A stretch of DNA of 64,000 bases from Cercospora beticola. Its lineage: Eukaryota > Ascomycota > Dothideomycetes > Mycosphaerellales > Mycosphaerellaceae. The stretch is from assembly GCF_033473495.1 (NCBI RefSeq), contig NC_088936.1:4960001-5024000 (forward strand). The letters run 5' to 3'. The notes below the pieces were generated by a model that searched no databases, had not been told where the DNA came from, and was given only the letters and a program-made list of their open reading frames with translations. This document shows positions 10,740-20,103 of the stretch, one piece after another; position 1 is the first letter of the stretch; each line of letters opens with the position of its first letter. Both the position numbers and the translations under genes were made by a program.

Positions 10740-11288
10740 GTGCATCGAGAAAGAGCGTAATATTAACAAATAGCCACTCAGAAGCATCACTCTCTCCTGA
10801 GTAACGAATTTCTCACCCTCTACGGCGTCATGTTTGACCATCTCTGCCCTATCTTCGTTCATGCCAAGAATCGAATCAGTATATCATGTCGTATTTCGCA
10901 TGTCAAGGCACGAGAAAGCTTATTTTCAGTACGAGATCACACTCTTTATAGACTGCGACACCGTAAGCTTACTAAGACTATCTATAGCCATTCGGGATCT
11001 CACTCTAAGGCTCCAATTCACACATGCCACGAGAGCATAAAATTCTATTCCATTCTGCCTGTCAGCACGCAATGTCTCGTATCCGTCATTCGACTCAACT
11101 CTCCCGCTCGCGACGGACACCAAATGGACTCAAGGCGCCGGTGCCGTTCGTGTTCACTTCGAGCGAGAACATGTTGTATAAAGAAAGGCTGGCTGCAATG
11201 ACCTACTCTCTCCGGCCCTCTTACCACTTACTCGCAGAAGCTGGTCGGCTTACTACAGAATCTTTCACTCGCCGTCACATCCAACAAA
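10740..11288. other. Intergenic region upstream of the first 8-Cys secreted protein
   Basis: I see no coding structure. It contains the 3' side of ISN1 and the promoter of the small secreted gene at 11289, including the TATAAA listed separately. Confidence 0.5.
11177..11182 (+). promoter_or_regulatory. TATA box candidate
   Basis: A TATAAA sits 107 bases upstream of the ATG of the small secreted protein at 11289. A TATAAA at nearly the same distance (110 bases) precedes the secreted gene at 59865. Spacing and sequence fit a regulated fungal promoter; the role is inferred. Confidence 0.5.
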
Positions 11289-11643
11289 ATGAAGCCCTTA
11301 ACCCTCTTCTCCGCTCTCACTTACGCTTCTTCGAGCTACGCGGTCTACTGCTGCCTCCCTGTTGCAGCGGAAATCCAGAATCAACTCATGTGTACTGATG
11401 GTGCACAATCTCAATGTGTAAGTTGTCCCTTTCCCCTGTTTGGTCCCCCAACGTTCATTCTGAAAGAATTTCCCGATAATGGCAATTGAAAGTTTCGATC
11501 AGCTAACGTGAACGACACCGCAGTGCTCCAAGAATTCTTACAAAAGCTGTGGGAACCGTGGGACGTTTCAGCACCAATGGCACAGAGCCAGTTACAGTGA
11601 TATTTCCTGTATTGGTGGAGGGGTTCTAGCTTGTGTTGTGTAA
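11289..11643 (+). CDS. Small secreted 8-Cys protein, family member 1
   Basis: Two exons, 11289-11417 and 11524-11643, code for 82 aa; the intron is 106 bases (GTAAGT donor, CGCAG acceptor, phase 0). The N-terminus is a signal peptide ending near SSSYA; the mature protein is about 64 residues with eight Cys in the order CC-C-C/C-C-C-C. The slash marks the intron, which separates two adjacent Cys codons. The C-terminal half has C-S-K-N-S-Y-x-x-C, an N-R-G-T-F block and C-I-G-G-G-x-L-A-C-V. Two paralogues are in this window: 12086-12421 (same strand) and 60621-60994 (opposite strand). It is not a classical hydrophobin, whose pattern is C-CC-C-C-CC-C. An apoplastic effector or antimicrobial role is a guess from size, secretion and Cys content. 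Confidence 0.8.
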
Positions 11644-12085
11644 GAATCGAAGCAATTGAAGGAAACGTGATGTGAGCGAAGGTGAATGTTCAGGTGCGTT
11701 GGGTGGATGGCACATTTGAAATATAACTGCCACACATCCTGTAAGTCCCGTCCCTCTAATACCGTAAGCTGACTAACTCGATCATCAGTAAGATCAGTCT
11801 GTCTAAACAGATATACCATGCGAACGTGCAACTCTTAATAGATCATTGGCACATTGCACAGTCACCACTTTACGACTTTGCTCGTTCATACGAATCTATT
11901 AAAACTACCGCGCGTGTGAACCGACAGCTTTTCTACTTATAGATCCGATGCCATCCGTTTCGAACCAAGACATGAGCATGTCGTACAGAAGCAAGACATG
12001 CTCACAATATGATATTCTACCCACTTGACGAGAACTTTTACACGAACTCAGCACCTTCATCACCATCAACACCAAAACTCTCACC
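11644..12085. other. Spacer between the two tandem secreted paralogues
   Basis: A 442-base spacer carries the 3' end of member 1 and the promoter of member 2. A CA/CT-rich leader (CACCTTCATCACCATCAACACC) directly precedes the ATG at 12086. I see no other gene. Confidence 0.5.
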
Positions 12086-12421
12086 ATGAAACTCTCCATC
12101 CTCCTTTCAACCCTTGCATACGCCTCCTCTGCCTTCGCAGTCTTCTGCTGCATCGAAAACGCCGGAAACGAAAACGATCTCACTTGCAGTGGAGGCATGG
12201 AGCCGAGATGCGTACGTTGATCTGCCCTTATGAACACCCAATTCTCCTCCGAGGCCTGCTGACAATACATACGCGATGTGTTGTAGTGCTCCCGCAACAC
12301 CTATAATACCTGCAACAGCGAACGTCGTGGGACGTTTAGAACAACTTGGAGACGTGGCAATCCTGGGACGATTCCGTGTAAGGGTGGAGGCGCGTTGACT
12401 TGTGTTACGAATAACATATAG
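12086..12421 (+). CDS. Small secreted 8-Cys protein, family member 2
   Basis: Exons 12086-12211 and 12287-12421 code for 86 aa, with a 75-base intron (GTACGT donor, TTGTAG acceptor) in phase 0. The signal peptide is MKLSILLSTLAYASSAFA; the mature part starts VFCC. The eight Cys follow the same CC-C-C/C-C-C-C order as member 1, and the intron again falls between the two central Cys codons. Shared blocks are C-S-R-N-T-Y-x-T-C, R-R-G-T-F and C-K-G-G-G-A-L-T-C-V. It is four residues longer than members 1 and 3, with small length differences around the C-x-x-x-RGTF segment and at the C-terminus. Its tandem position about 440 bases after member 1 points to a local duplication. Function unknown. Confidence 0.8.
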
Positions 12422-12654
12422 ATGAGGATCTGCATGATGATTCATGGAGAAGTGTTACGGATAGGCAAGAGATGAGGAAATATTGTTTGGTTTCTCTCCG
12501 AGGGAATTGAAACAGTAGAAAACAGAAAGCTGAGAAAAGGGAATGAGGTATGCAACAAAACATCTGGTATCATTCAAAAATCCATTACATCAAATTTCAT
12601 CTCTTAATTTCATACAGTGACACTTCATCGTCATCGTCGAATCAGTAGAACAAT

Positions 12655-13051
12655 CTACTGGCGTCCACTGCTAGTCCCATCCTCTGGACCAGGAAGTCCC
12701 TCCTCATCACCAGGCTCAGCATAAGTGCCCTTCTGCTTCGCAGCACCACGCGTGCGCGAGTCCAAGATGTTGCTCTCATCGACGTCGCGGTCGTCCTTCT
12801 CTGTTGAATAGTTAGCTTTCGAAGCATTGAACTTGTGCGTGTAAGATGGATTTACCTAACTGAGCATCCGAGTCGGCATTCTCGCCATAGCCTCCCTCCT
12901 CAACAGCGGCATCGTCCTTGACGACCGGGATTCCGTATTGATTCTGGCCAGTACGGCTTGCGTAGTCGTTGTCTTGTGCGTCTCCAGCGGGAGCGTCACC
13001 GCTGATTTGGTCGTTCTGCTGCTCGTACTGCTCGTCGGCGGAGGAAGACAT
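12655..13051 (-). CDS. Small hydrophilic acidic protein, unknown function
   Basis: Exons 13051-12856 and 12800-12655 code for 113 aa with a 55-base phase-1 intron (GTAAAT donor, branch CTAAC, CAACAG acceptor). The ATG at 13051 is preferred over the open frame further upstream because that extension is Ser/Thr-rich and untypical. The protein is rich in Asp, Glu, Gln and Gly with no Cys and no hydrophobic segment; it is probably disordered. The C-terminal block NILDSRTRGAAKQKGTYAEP is the most structured-looking part and may be the conserved core. I do not recognise a family. Likely a nuclear or cytosolic small protein. Confidence 0.7.
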
Positions 13052-14183
13052 GTTGGGCGGTGTTTGGTTTGGTTTGATGTGTTGGAGTTGTTGACTTGTG
13101 TTACTGTTCAAGACTCCAGTGCTTGTGGATGATGTTCGACAAGCAAGAGGAAACATGCAGAACTTATACCTCTTTGCCTCTCCTTCCTGCGGTCAACTAC
13201 ATGTTGTCATGGGGCTGGGTGATGGGCTAAATCTCGTACGTCACTGCTGATGCATCTGTAGAACAGTAAGGCTCATCGTGTTTGAAGCGACGAAGGTGTA
13301 GTCACTCTGACATCAACTATAGCAGAGTTCTCGACACGTTAACGACGCAGGTACCATCAACAGACTTACCAAGTCATGAAGCAGATCTTGCTAGATCCAG
13401 CCTCGTTGAACCACAAAAGAACCCATGAGCACTTTTCAGCCACCGGACCTCGAAACATCACATCCCATTGGCACAGAGTGCTTCCCGAGTAATAGCATGC
13501 GCTGAAGAGTGTCTGAGCCGCGCATGTGCGAAGACTGAGGAGAGATGTGGTTGTCGCATGAAACGTCAATGACATGCAGGAAGCAGACTAGCGCGCCAGG
13601 AACAGAGTTCGATCGTACATGAAGCGCGCCGGGGAGACATGAACCCTGCAAGGTTAATCTAGCATTTTTGAGATCGCAAGAGATCTGGCGGATCTCTGGA
13701 TCTTCAGACCAATGCAAGCACTACCGTTGAAGAAGAGGCTCGCGTACTGTTCGTGACGTGTAGGGTCCCTGATTCGCGTCGCCCGGAGGATTGCGGTACG
13801 TCGTTATGACGGCAGCAACAACGACACGATGAAGCCCTTCACATCAGAATGACATTGATGCAGAGTATCCTTGCGATGCGTGCATTGGGACTGGAAGTCA
13901 TCAGGTGTTGATATTATTACACTGAATGCGTATAGAAGCTGTGGGTATCAAAAACTCATGAAGCTTGAACGCGCCAAGGACGCGTCGTCCACCTTGAGAA
14001 GCTCGCTGGCTTTCTAGGTTGCAATGCAGGAACGGTGTACAACTGTCGTAATGCTGTAGGGCATGTGTAGTGCCTCGCTGCACTGTTGCAAACTCGTGGT
14101 GAACAGGGAAATCCCGTGTGGCCTGAAACGTTCGACGAGTGCTGATGCCAAGAACGCTGGCAAGAGCAAAAGAGTAAGGCCGT
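13052..14183. other. Intergenic
   Basis: This lies upstream of the small acidic gene and downstream of the zinc-finger gene, both on the minus strand. Short frames (for example 13366-13717 minus) have no domain, signal peptide or splice continuation. I see no gene. Confidence 0.5.
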
Positions 14184-15191
14184 CTAGTCCTCTTCGCTGG
14201 CAGCCTTCTTGCCTCTACCCTTGCGTGCCTTCGGAGCGGATTTCTTCTGAGGTGCGGGCTTCTCCTCTTCGGCAGACACGTCCTCGGTGTCGCTCGTTGG
14301 CTCAACTTTGGCTGCGGACTTGGCCTTACGTCCTTTGGTCTTCTTTGGTGCCGGCTGCTCGCTCTCCTCGGCGGACTCCTCAGCCACTTCTTTCTTGGCT
14401 GGAGCTTTCTTCTTTGACGTCTTCTTGGCCGGAACTGGTGCTTCATCTTCCTCTTCGGCTTTGGCCTTCTTGCCGCGTGACTTCTTCCGTGCTGGCTTCG
14501 ATTCGGCCTCCTCGTCTTCGTCCTCTGCATCTTTGCGAGCTCGCTTCTTTGAAGGCTTCTTCTTCTGCTTGTCGCCCTCGTCATCGTCCTGACACAAATC
14601 AGCATTGGCAGATTTCAAAGGGTGCAAGTACTCACGTCATCTTTGCCCAGCTCCTTCTTCTTCTTCTTGGTCAAGAACATGCCTTGGCGTGGGTTGGCTG
14701 GGTCATAGCGATTCATCTCAATGTCCTACTCCACTCGTTAGTTCGATGCATCATACTTCATGTGAGGGGCTACTTGCGCCATTCCAATCCTCATCGTCAA
14801 CGTGGCCTTGCTCCAGGGAGCGCTTGACTTTCTCTTGCGCATCTGCGGGGAGGTCATCGTAGCCATCGACGAGGTCAAGATCTTCGCCGGCGGTCTCCCA
14901 CCAATTGTGTAGCACGGTGGGCGTCACGCAGCCCCTGGGTATATGTCAGTCATGGAAGATGAGAAGAGCAAGGCTGTGAAATACCAGTGGCGCCACTTCA
15001 TGGACTGGTGTTCTTGGATCTGCACGAGGACTCCCTGACGGAGTTCCCCCTTCTGAATCTTGGATTCCGCCTTCTTGCATGAGGTATTGGAGCATCCCGA
15101 GCGACCCGTCTTCGCAAGTTCTAGTCTGGTCAGTTCCGACTTGAGTTTGTCATGGAGCAGGTATTTTCGACGCACCGACGCGGTAGCTCAT
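14184..15191 (-). CDS. PARP-type zinc-finger protein with Lys/Glu-rich tail
   Basis: Five exons on the minus strand: 15191-15176, 15120-14985, 14934-14778, 14725-14636 and 14588-14184, giving 267 aa. The spliced start MSYRVELAKTGRSGC, followed by CKKAESKIQKGELRQG and KWRHWGCVTP, is a complete PARP-type zinc finger with Cys and H-x-x-C ligands, the module that senses DNA breaks. After it come a WWETAGEDLDL segment, a short conserved linker (NRYDPANPRQGMF) and a long Lys/Glu/Ala-rich tail with repeated nuclear localisation-like clusters. No PARP catalytic domain is present, so this is a stand-alone zinc-finger protein, probably nuclear and DNA-binding. The third intron starts with GCAAGT, not GT. 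The first exon codes for only five complete residues. Confidence 0.88.
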
Positions 15192-15554
15192 CTTTGCTGT
15201 TGTTGCTGTCTGACGCCGCCGCGTTCGCGTGCCGAGACGCGTCCAAGAAACGAGCGGGTGGTGGAAGACGAGGCAACTGGAATCACGATATTGGGTTTGC
15301 GCTTGGAGCGAAGACTTCGGAACAGACGAATGGCAGTTGAAAAGACGCGGTGTTTGGAGAATGGGAAGTGTTTGTGGACTGCAACCCGCAGCAAGCAAGA
15401 ACAGCCATCTCAGTCCAGGCGACAGTTGCTTGGCACTTGCAGGGATCCGGGCGATCGCGTCGGAGTCGCGAACGTCACTCGAGACTTTTCTTCTCGCAGC
15501 ACCGCCGTCTTTCCTCTCATCTCTTTGCATCTGCACGACTATGCCACTGCGCCA
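15192..15554. promoter_or_regulatory. Divergent promoter region
   Basis: A short region separates the PARP-type zinc-finger gene (minus) and the mitochondrial-type protein (plus). Although the plus frame stays open through it back to 15060, that part overlaps the other gene's first exons and is unlikely to be translated. Confidence 0.5.
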
Positions 15555-18500
15555 ATGAGAACATGGACGATCCGTAGAGCGCAGTCGATTGCCTGGACCA
15601 AGGCTCTGCGATGGACAACGCGACTCGCTGTGCGGCGAGCGCTGCATGTGGCGAACCCATCCAAGCTCGATGAGCCGTTAGGGGAAGCTTCGCCACAACA
15701 ACTACTGGAGCCTCTGGGGAGGCGATATCAATTATTTCGAACAATCGAGCCTCCAGGACGTGATGTCACCTTATGGATGCCTCTGCTTGAAGGCGCACTG
15801 CCGCCGCATCTTCGTGATCCCAATGTCACTCCACCAGACATTACCCTTGGCGCTGTGGACGTCGCCCAGGTTCTGCTCGGCGCGCAATACCCGATGAATG
15901 CGGACGATAAACCCCTTGATCTCCTCTACCATCTTGGCATTGAACAAAATCGATGGACTGCTGTCGTTTGGCTGATCAAGAAGCTGGTTGACAGGTTCCC
16001 AGCTGCACACGCTGTCGAATCGCGCCTTGCAGGAGTGGGAAGTATATGGCAGAAAGTGCCAAATCTTGACGACGTCGACCGTCCGCTGGATCTCGGGGCA
16101 CCAGACGCCCTCGTAAACGAGGATGCACTGCGGTCTCCATCGTTGGACGATATGCTCGATGGCCTACATCCGATAAACCAGGATCGAAACAATTTGCTGG
16201 GCCACGAGGTACTGGGACAAGTGTGGCGCACACTGGGCGCGATGATCAAAGCGTGTGTAGGAAACGACATGAGACCGGAGGTGCTGGAGATCATCGCCTA
16301 CCTGCATCATCGGGAGGTTATGCCGCTGGCCATCTACCAGGCAGAGCCGAATCCTGATAGGTGCGCAATTCAACAGCCGCCTCTCATCCCATTCCTGTCA
16401 TCACGGATCCTAACATCTCTATCCGATGCCGCTTGGCGCGCTCATGAAAAGCTCGTGATAGAGGAAGCCAAGGCTTACGGAGCTCTATCCTCACCTCGAC
16501 CAGAAATTCGCGGAAGTGTCTTTCGCGTGCATGTAGCAGGCCTTCGTGCAGAGGTGTGGATGGAGCTTATACTATGGTCGTGCCTGTACGGAGGTTGGAC
16601 TCGTGAAGGCGCCTTGATCCTCAGGTCGCTGCTCGCAGATCGACCCAAGTCCTGGACCCTGCTGTCCTGGACAGACTACCAGAAATCTCTCCCTGAGAAC
16701 TATTCTACAGAGCCACGAGACTGGAGGTCATGGGAATTCCTCTTCAAAACAAGATCGAAGACATCGATGGATGATGTCCAGTCGCCGAAGCCTTCTGTAG
16801 TTCGCACGATCAGCAGCGAAGTAGTCAATGCTTATGTGGACGCACTGTCTTGCGATGTCAACATTGGCGTAGGAACTCGAGGGACTGACATCGAAGTGGT
16901 GATGGATTGCATGCATACCATGAGACGCTCCTTGGCGGAACAAAAGCAAAGTCTTAGCTTTGGCACGTGGGGCGGGATCAGCTTACGACTTCTCGACACC
17001 CGCAGTGCTGCACCAGAGACAGACAGTAATCTTGCTCAAAGACTGGTTGCTCTGACTTCTGGTTTTGGAAGTGACCTTGACACGAGCAACAATCAAGACC
17101 TGCCAGCGTATGTCAAAGATGGCACCACAGCCATGCAAGGGATCTTACATCGCGCCCTTTACGGTCAAGTTTCTTCTGGATCCTTCGAAGGTAGCCTAGA
17201 AGTGTTCAATCGGATTCAGTACCGTGCAGATCAGGATAAATTCAGGGCTGTCGGGTCATTCTTCGGCAGGCTGAACCAGCGAGGAAACGTAAAGAAGGCG
17301 GCGAACTCGGTCTTTCGCGCTGTGAGTTCCCTAGGCATGTTCACAAGCAACCTTCCCACTATTGAATATCCCGGGTTCCACGCTCAGATTCCGCTCACGA
17401 CGTTGGCGCTTTTGCTGGACCAGGTCACCGAAGCGAGAGCTTTCGATTTCGGCCGCTGGCTGATTTACAGCAGAGACGTAGATGGACCGGTCATACCCAA
17501 AACCTCCTACGACGACCCAAACTTGCAGCCAGCTCTGATCCGGTTCGCTGCTGCCAGTAATGACAAAGCCCTCTTGTCCCTTTTTAAGGACAGCCGCCTT
17601 TCCCGAGCATCGCTGGAGTCGGTTCTGATCAGTCAGATTCAGGCACTCCGGTGGGACGCTGCGCAGGAAGCATTAGACTACCTCTCCAGCATACCAGGCC
17701 CAGGCCTTGGTAGTCAGCCTTTGGCTGTTGCAATACGGACTATGCTTGGACAGATCACCGACCTCAAAGGCGAACAGAGCGATACATCCGCAAACCTGTC
17801 CCGAGCGCAATCATTTGTCAGGACTATCGCCAAACGCCAACGCAAACTTCGAACACAGGCCAGTGTGTCATTGCTGGCTGTGCTAGCAGCGATCAACAAG
17901 CGCTGGTTCGATTTTGCGTTCCCTCTGTGCCCAAAGAAATCCAATCACCCGCTTCAACTCGATACCAGCAAATTCAATATGTTACTCGAGGGCGTAGTTG
18001 CCGCACATGGCAGCGTTGGTGGTCGTCGTTTGCTCGGGATATTCTGGCCGCACTCCGCACGACGCACACATGATGCTGCTTTCAACATGGTTCGTAGTAG
18101 CGCAATGCGCAAAAGGATGCCACGCATGCGAGCCAGAGCTCTCAATAGCTTGAAGCGGCAGAGGATTGTGATCTCTTCGCCGAGGTCAGGTGACAGGAGC
18201 AGACTGGTTCTTTACGGGGCGATATTCCCCGATGTCAACACGATCCTTATAATCCTTCGCAAAGCGCTTGAAGAAGTCAAGGCATCGCCACATCCTTCGA
18301 GCTCGGACGACCAGGAACTTGTCGCACCATCCCTTACCGAGAAAGATACTGGTGAGGAACTAGATCTCTCGCCACGTGGTATTGTTGCTTGGGCGGTCCG
18401 AAGACTTGCCGAACTCCCCTATGTACAGCGTAATATTGTGAAGCAGCTGGATGTATTCCTGAAGGAACAGGGCATGAACGAGCTCCGCAAGGACCTTCCC

Positions 18501-18626
18501 GCGATTTACGAAGATGTAGAGGCGGAGCTTCTGGACAACTTTGCCGATGACGAGGTGCATGCAAGTCCGCAACAAGCAGAACGGCAAGCAGGCCATGATG
18601 ACAACACATTGCGCGATGCACATTGA
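15555..18626 (+). CDS. Large mitochondrial-type helical-repeat protein (PPR-like)
   Basis: Single exon of 1023 aa from the ATG at 15555. That start gives an Arg-rich, acid-free N-terminus (MRTWTIRRAQSIAWTKALRW and on to RRALHVANP), a strong mitochondrial targeting sequence. The remainder is mostly amphipathic helices in repeating pairs, such as GNVKKAANSVFRAVSSLGM and LRWDAAQEALDYLSSI, which resemble degenerate PPR/TPR repeats. Fungal proteins of this size and kind include mitochondrial translation and complex I assembly factors (CIA84 is one). I could not confirm any single assignment. The last 40 residues are acidic and Gln/Asp-rich. An in-frame upstream ATG at 15060 was not used because it lies inside exon 2 of the divergent gene. 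Confidence 0.75.
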   Translation: MRTWTIRRAQSIAWTKALRWTTRLAVRRALHVANPSKLDEPLGEASPQQLLEPLGRRYQLFRTIEPPGRDVTLWMPLLEGALPPHLRDPNVTPPDITLGAVDVAQVLLGAQYPMNADDKPLDLLYHLGIEQNRWTAVVWLIKKLVDRFPAAHAVESRLAGVGSIWQKVPNLDDVDRPLDLGAPDALVNEDALRSPSLDDMLDGLHPINQDRNNLLGHEVLGQVWRTLGAMIKACVGNDMRPEVLEIIAYLHHREVMPLAIYQAEPNPDRCAIQQPPLIPFLSSRILTSLSDAAWRAHEKLVIEEAKAYGALSSPRPEIRGSVFRVHVAGLRAEVWMELILWSCLYGGWTREGALILRSLLADRPKSWTLLSWTDYQKSLPENYSTEPRDWRSWEFLFKTRSKTSMDDVQSPKPSVVRTISSEVVNAYVDALSCDVNIGVGTRGTDIEVVMDCMHTMRRSLAEQKQSLSFGTWGGISLRLLDTRSAAPETDSNLAQRLVALTSGFGSDLDTSNNQDLPAYVKDGTTAMQGILHRALYGQVSSGSFEGSLEVFNRIQYRADQDKFRAVGSFFGRLNQRGNVKKAANSVFRAVSSLGMFTSNLPTIEYPGFHAQIPLTTLALLLDQVTEARAFDFGRWLIYSRDVDGPVIPKTSYDDPNLQPALIRFAAASNDKALLSLFKDSRLSRASLESVLISQIQALRWDAAQEALDYLSSIPGPGLGSQPLAVAIRTMLGQITDLKGEQSDTSANLSRAQSFVRTIAKRQRKLRTQASVSLLAVLAAINKRWFDFAFPLCPKKSNHPLQLDTSKFNMLLEGVVAAHGSVGGRRLLGIFWPHSARRTHDAAFNMVRSSAMRKRMPRMRARALNSLKRQRIVISSPRSGDRSRLVLYGAIFPDVNTILIILRKALEEVKASPHPSSSDDQELVAPSLTEKDTGEELDLSPRGIVAWAVRRLAELPYVQRNIVKQLDVFLKEQGMNELRKDLPAIYEDVEAELLDNFADDEVHASPQQAERQAGHDDNTLRDAH

Positions 18627-20103
18627 GAGATGCTCTGTGGCTTTGACTTTGATGATGAAGGTTCTTGGCTGCGATCTAGCACGCGAGAACGAAAGCAATT
18701 TCGCGCAGCTCCTCAAATCCCGCCGCGCTGGTTGTGCCATTTTGATCGATATGCTGTAGGCCTGACCGGCGAAGCATTCGCACGACCAAACATCATGAGC
18801 ACGAAAATCGGAAAAATTCAACGCAGATAACGTTGACCGCGGCAGGTGACCTGGAAATGGGTGGTTGTACAGGAAAGTAGAGTGCTGCCGCCCTGAAATG
18901 GGCTATCATACTTGCGTTGTGGAACGAGATTGCTGTTGCACGACTGCGCATTGCTGTTCGCAACCAGGGGAGTTGGTGTGAGCCACCTCAAAAGTATTCG
19001 TGTCTCCGCTACAAAGGTGGCGTTCGAAACAGTAGACGAAACAGCGCCAGTGGAAATAGAGGGAGTGAACATGGAATCACAAGAAATGGAATGGCAGGAA
19101 GAGAAAGGAATCAAAGCGAGCTAAACGAGCAAAGCTGCAGAACTTCACACATTTCCGCTTCTACAGAAATATAAATTTGTAATAAACATTTCTGTATATC
19201 TGTGTACCACGTATTACAATTATTGCTCCTTCGTCTCACATCACACGTTTCTTTTGTCATGTCAAATTAATAATCTCGCTTTGAGCTGCAGTAGATGCGT
19301 GTGTGCGGCACGGCGACAATTATCATTCGATCCTTGAATATTATTCTCCGTCTGGCTATGTTAGACCCATGGAAATCACTTCATTCTCAAATCTTGGAGT
19401 GAAAATTTGTCGTTGGTGTCGCCAATCTGCTTGCTGCGCGAATGCAAAATAAATAGACTGAGGAGAAGGTTGCTGACAATGTAAAATTGATAGAAATGGA
19501 AGCCAAAATATGTAGTGGAAGAGGTAGAGGGCTCTCATATAATCAAGGCAAGAAAGGATGAGATTTCTCTAATGTTATTGAGGAACGCTGCGACGAGGAT
19601 ATAAGAGTACAGAAGCATCGCTTTGAAAATTTGGGCGTTAGTGTGAAAGTCATTTTTCGAATTGAAGTCATGTCTGCCCCCCTCTGTCTGCGCTACTTCG
19701 CCAACTCGACCCATGAAGGGGAGTCAAAGCTACTATAGTACAAAACAAGAATCAACATCCATCGTCTTGACAGACCAGATTCCCCAGAGACCAACAATAA
19801 CCGATAACAGCCAGCTTTCCAGCAATGAGCCAACATCACCCTTGCGGGGAGTCAAAACTCATGCATAAAAAGCGGCACGTACATCAGTTCAATCGTCGGT
19901 CTTGAAGTCGCTCAGTCTATCATCTTCCATGCCCGAATGCCCAGGCGCCTTCCTTCCGTATCATTATCCTCCTCAGTGTACTGTTCCCTCCACTCTTGAC
20001 GTACCCAAAACCTCCTCGGAAAAAAGCAGAAACGCCAGCCGTGCCATGCGAGAAAACAAGCGCAAACCCCAGAAATGCCTCCACGTCGCTCAAAGGGCAT
20101 CTT
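18627..20103. other. Intergenic, AT-rich
   Basis: About 1.5 kb lies between the ends of the mitochondrial-type protein and of RCC1. Bases 19120-19560 are clearly AT-rich (AATATAAATTTGTAATAAACATTTC) and unlike the neighbouring genes. The minus frame at 18818-19114 has three Cys and many Ser/Thr but no signal peptide and no credible introns. I see no supported gene. Confidence 0.5.

Noticed and set aside
11289..12421. Hydrophobins
   Set aside because: Cys order is CC-C-C-C-C-C-C (the central pair split by the intron), not C-CC-C-C-CC-C.
15060..15554. 5' extension of the mitochondrial-type protein to an ATG at 15060
   Set aside because: It overlaps coding exons of the divergent zinc-finger gene and would hide the clear targeting sequence that starts at 15555.
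18818..19124. Overlapping frames on both strands with Cys and Ser/Thr
   Set aside because: No signal peptide and no splice sites that give a secreted product.
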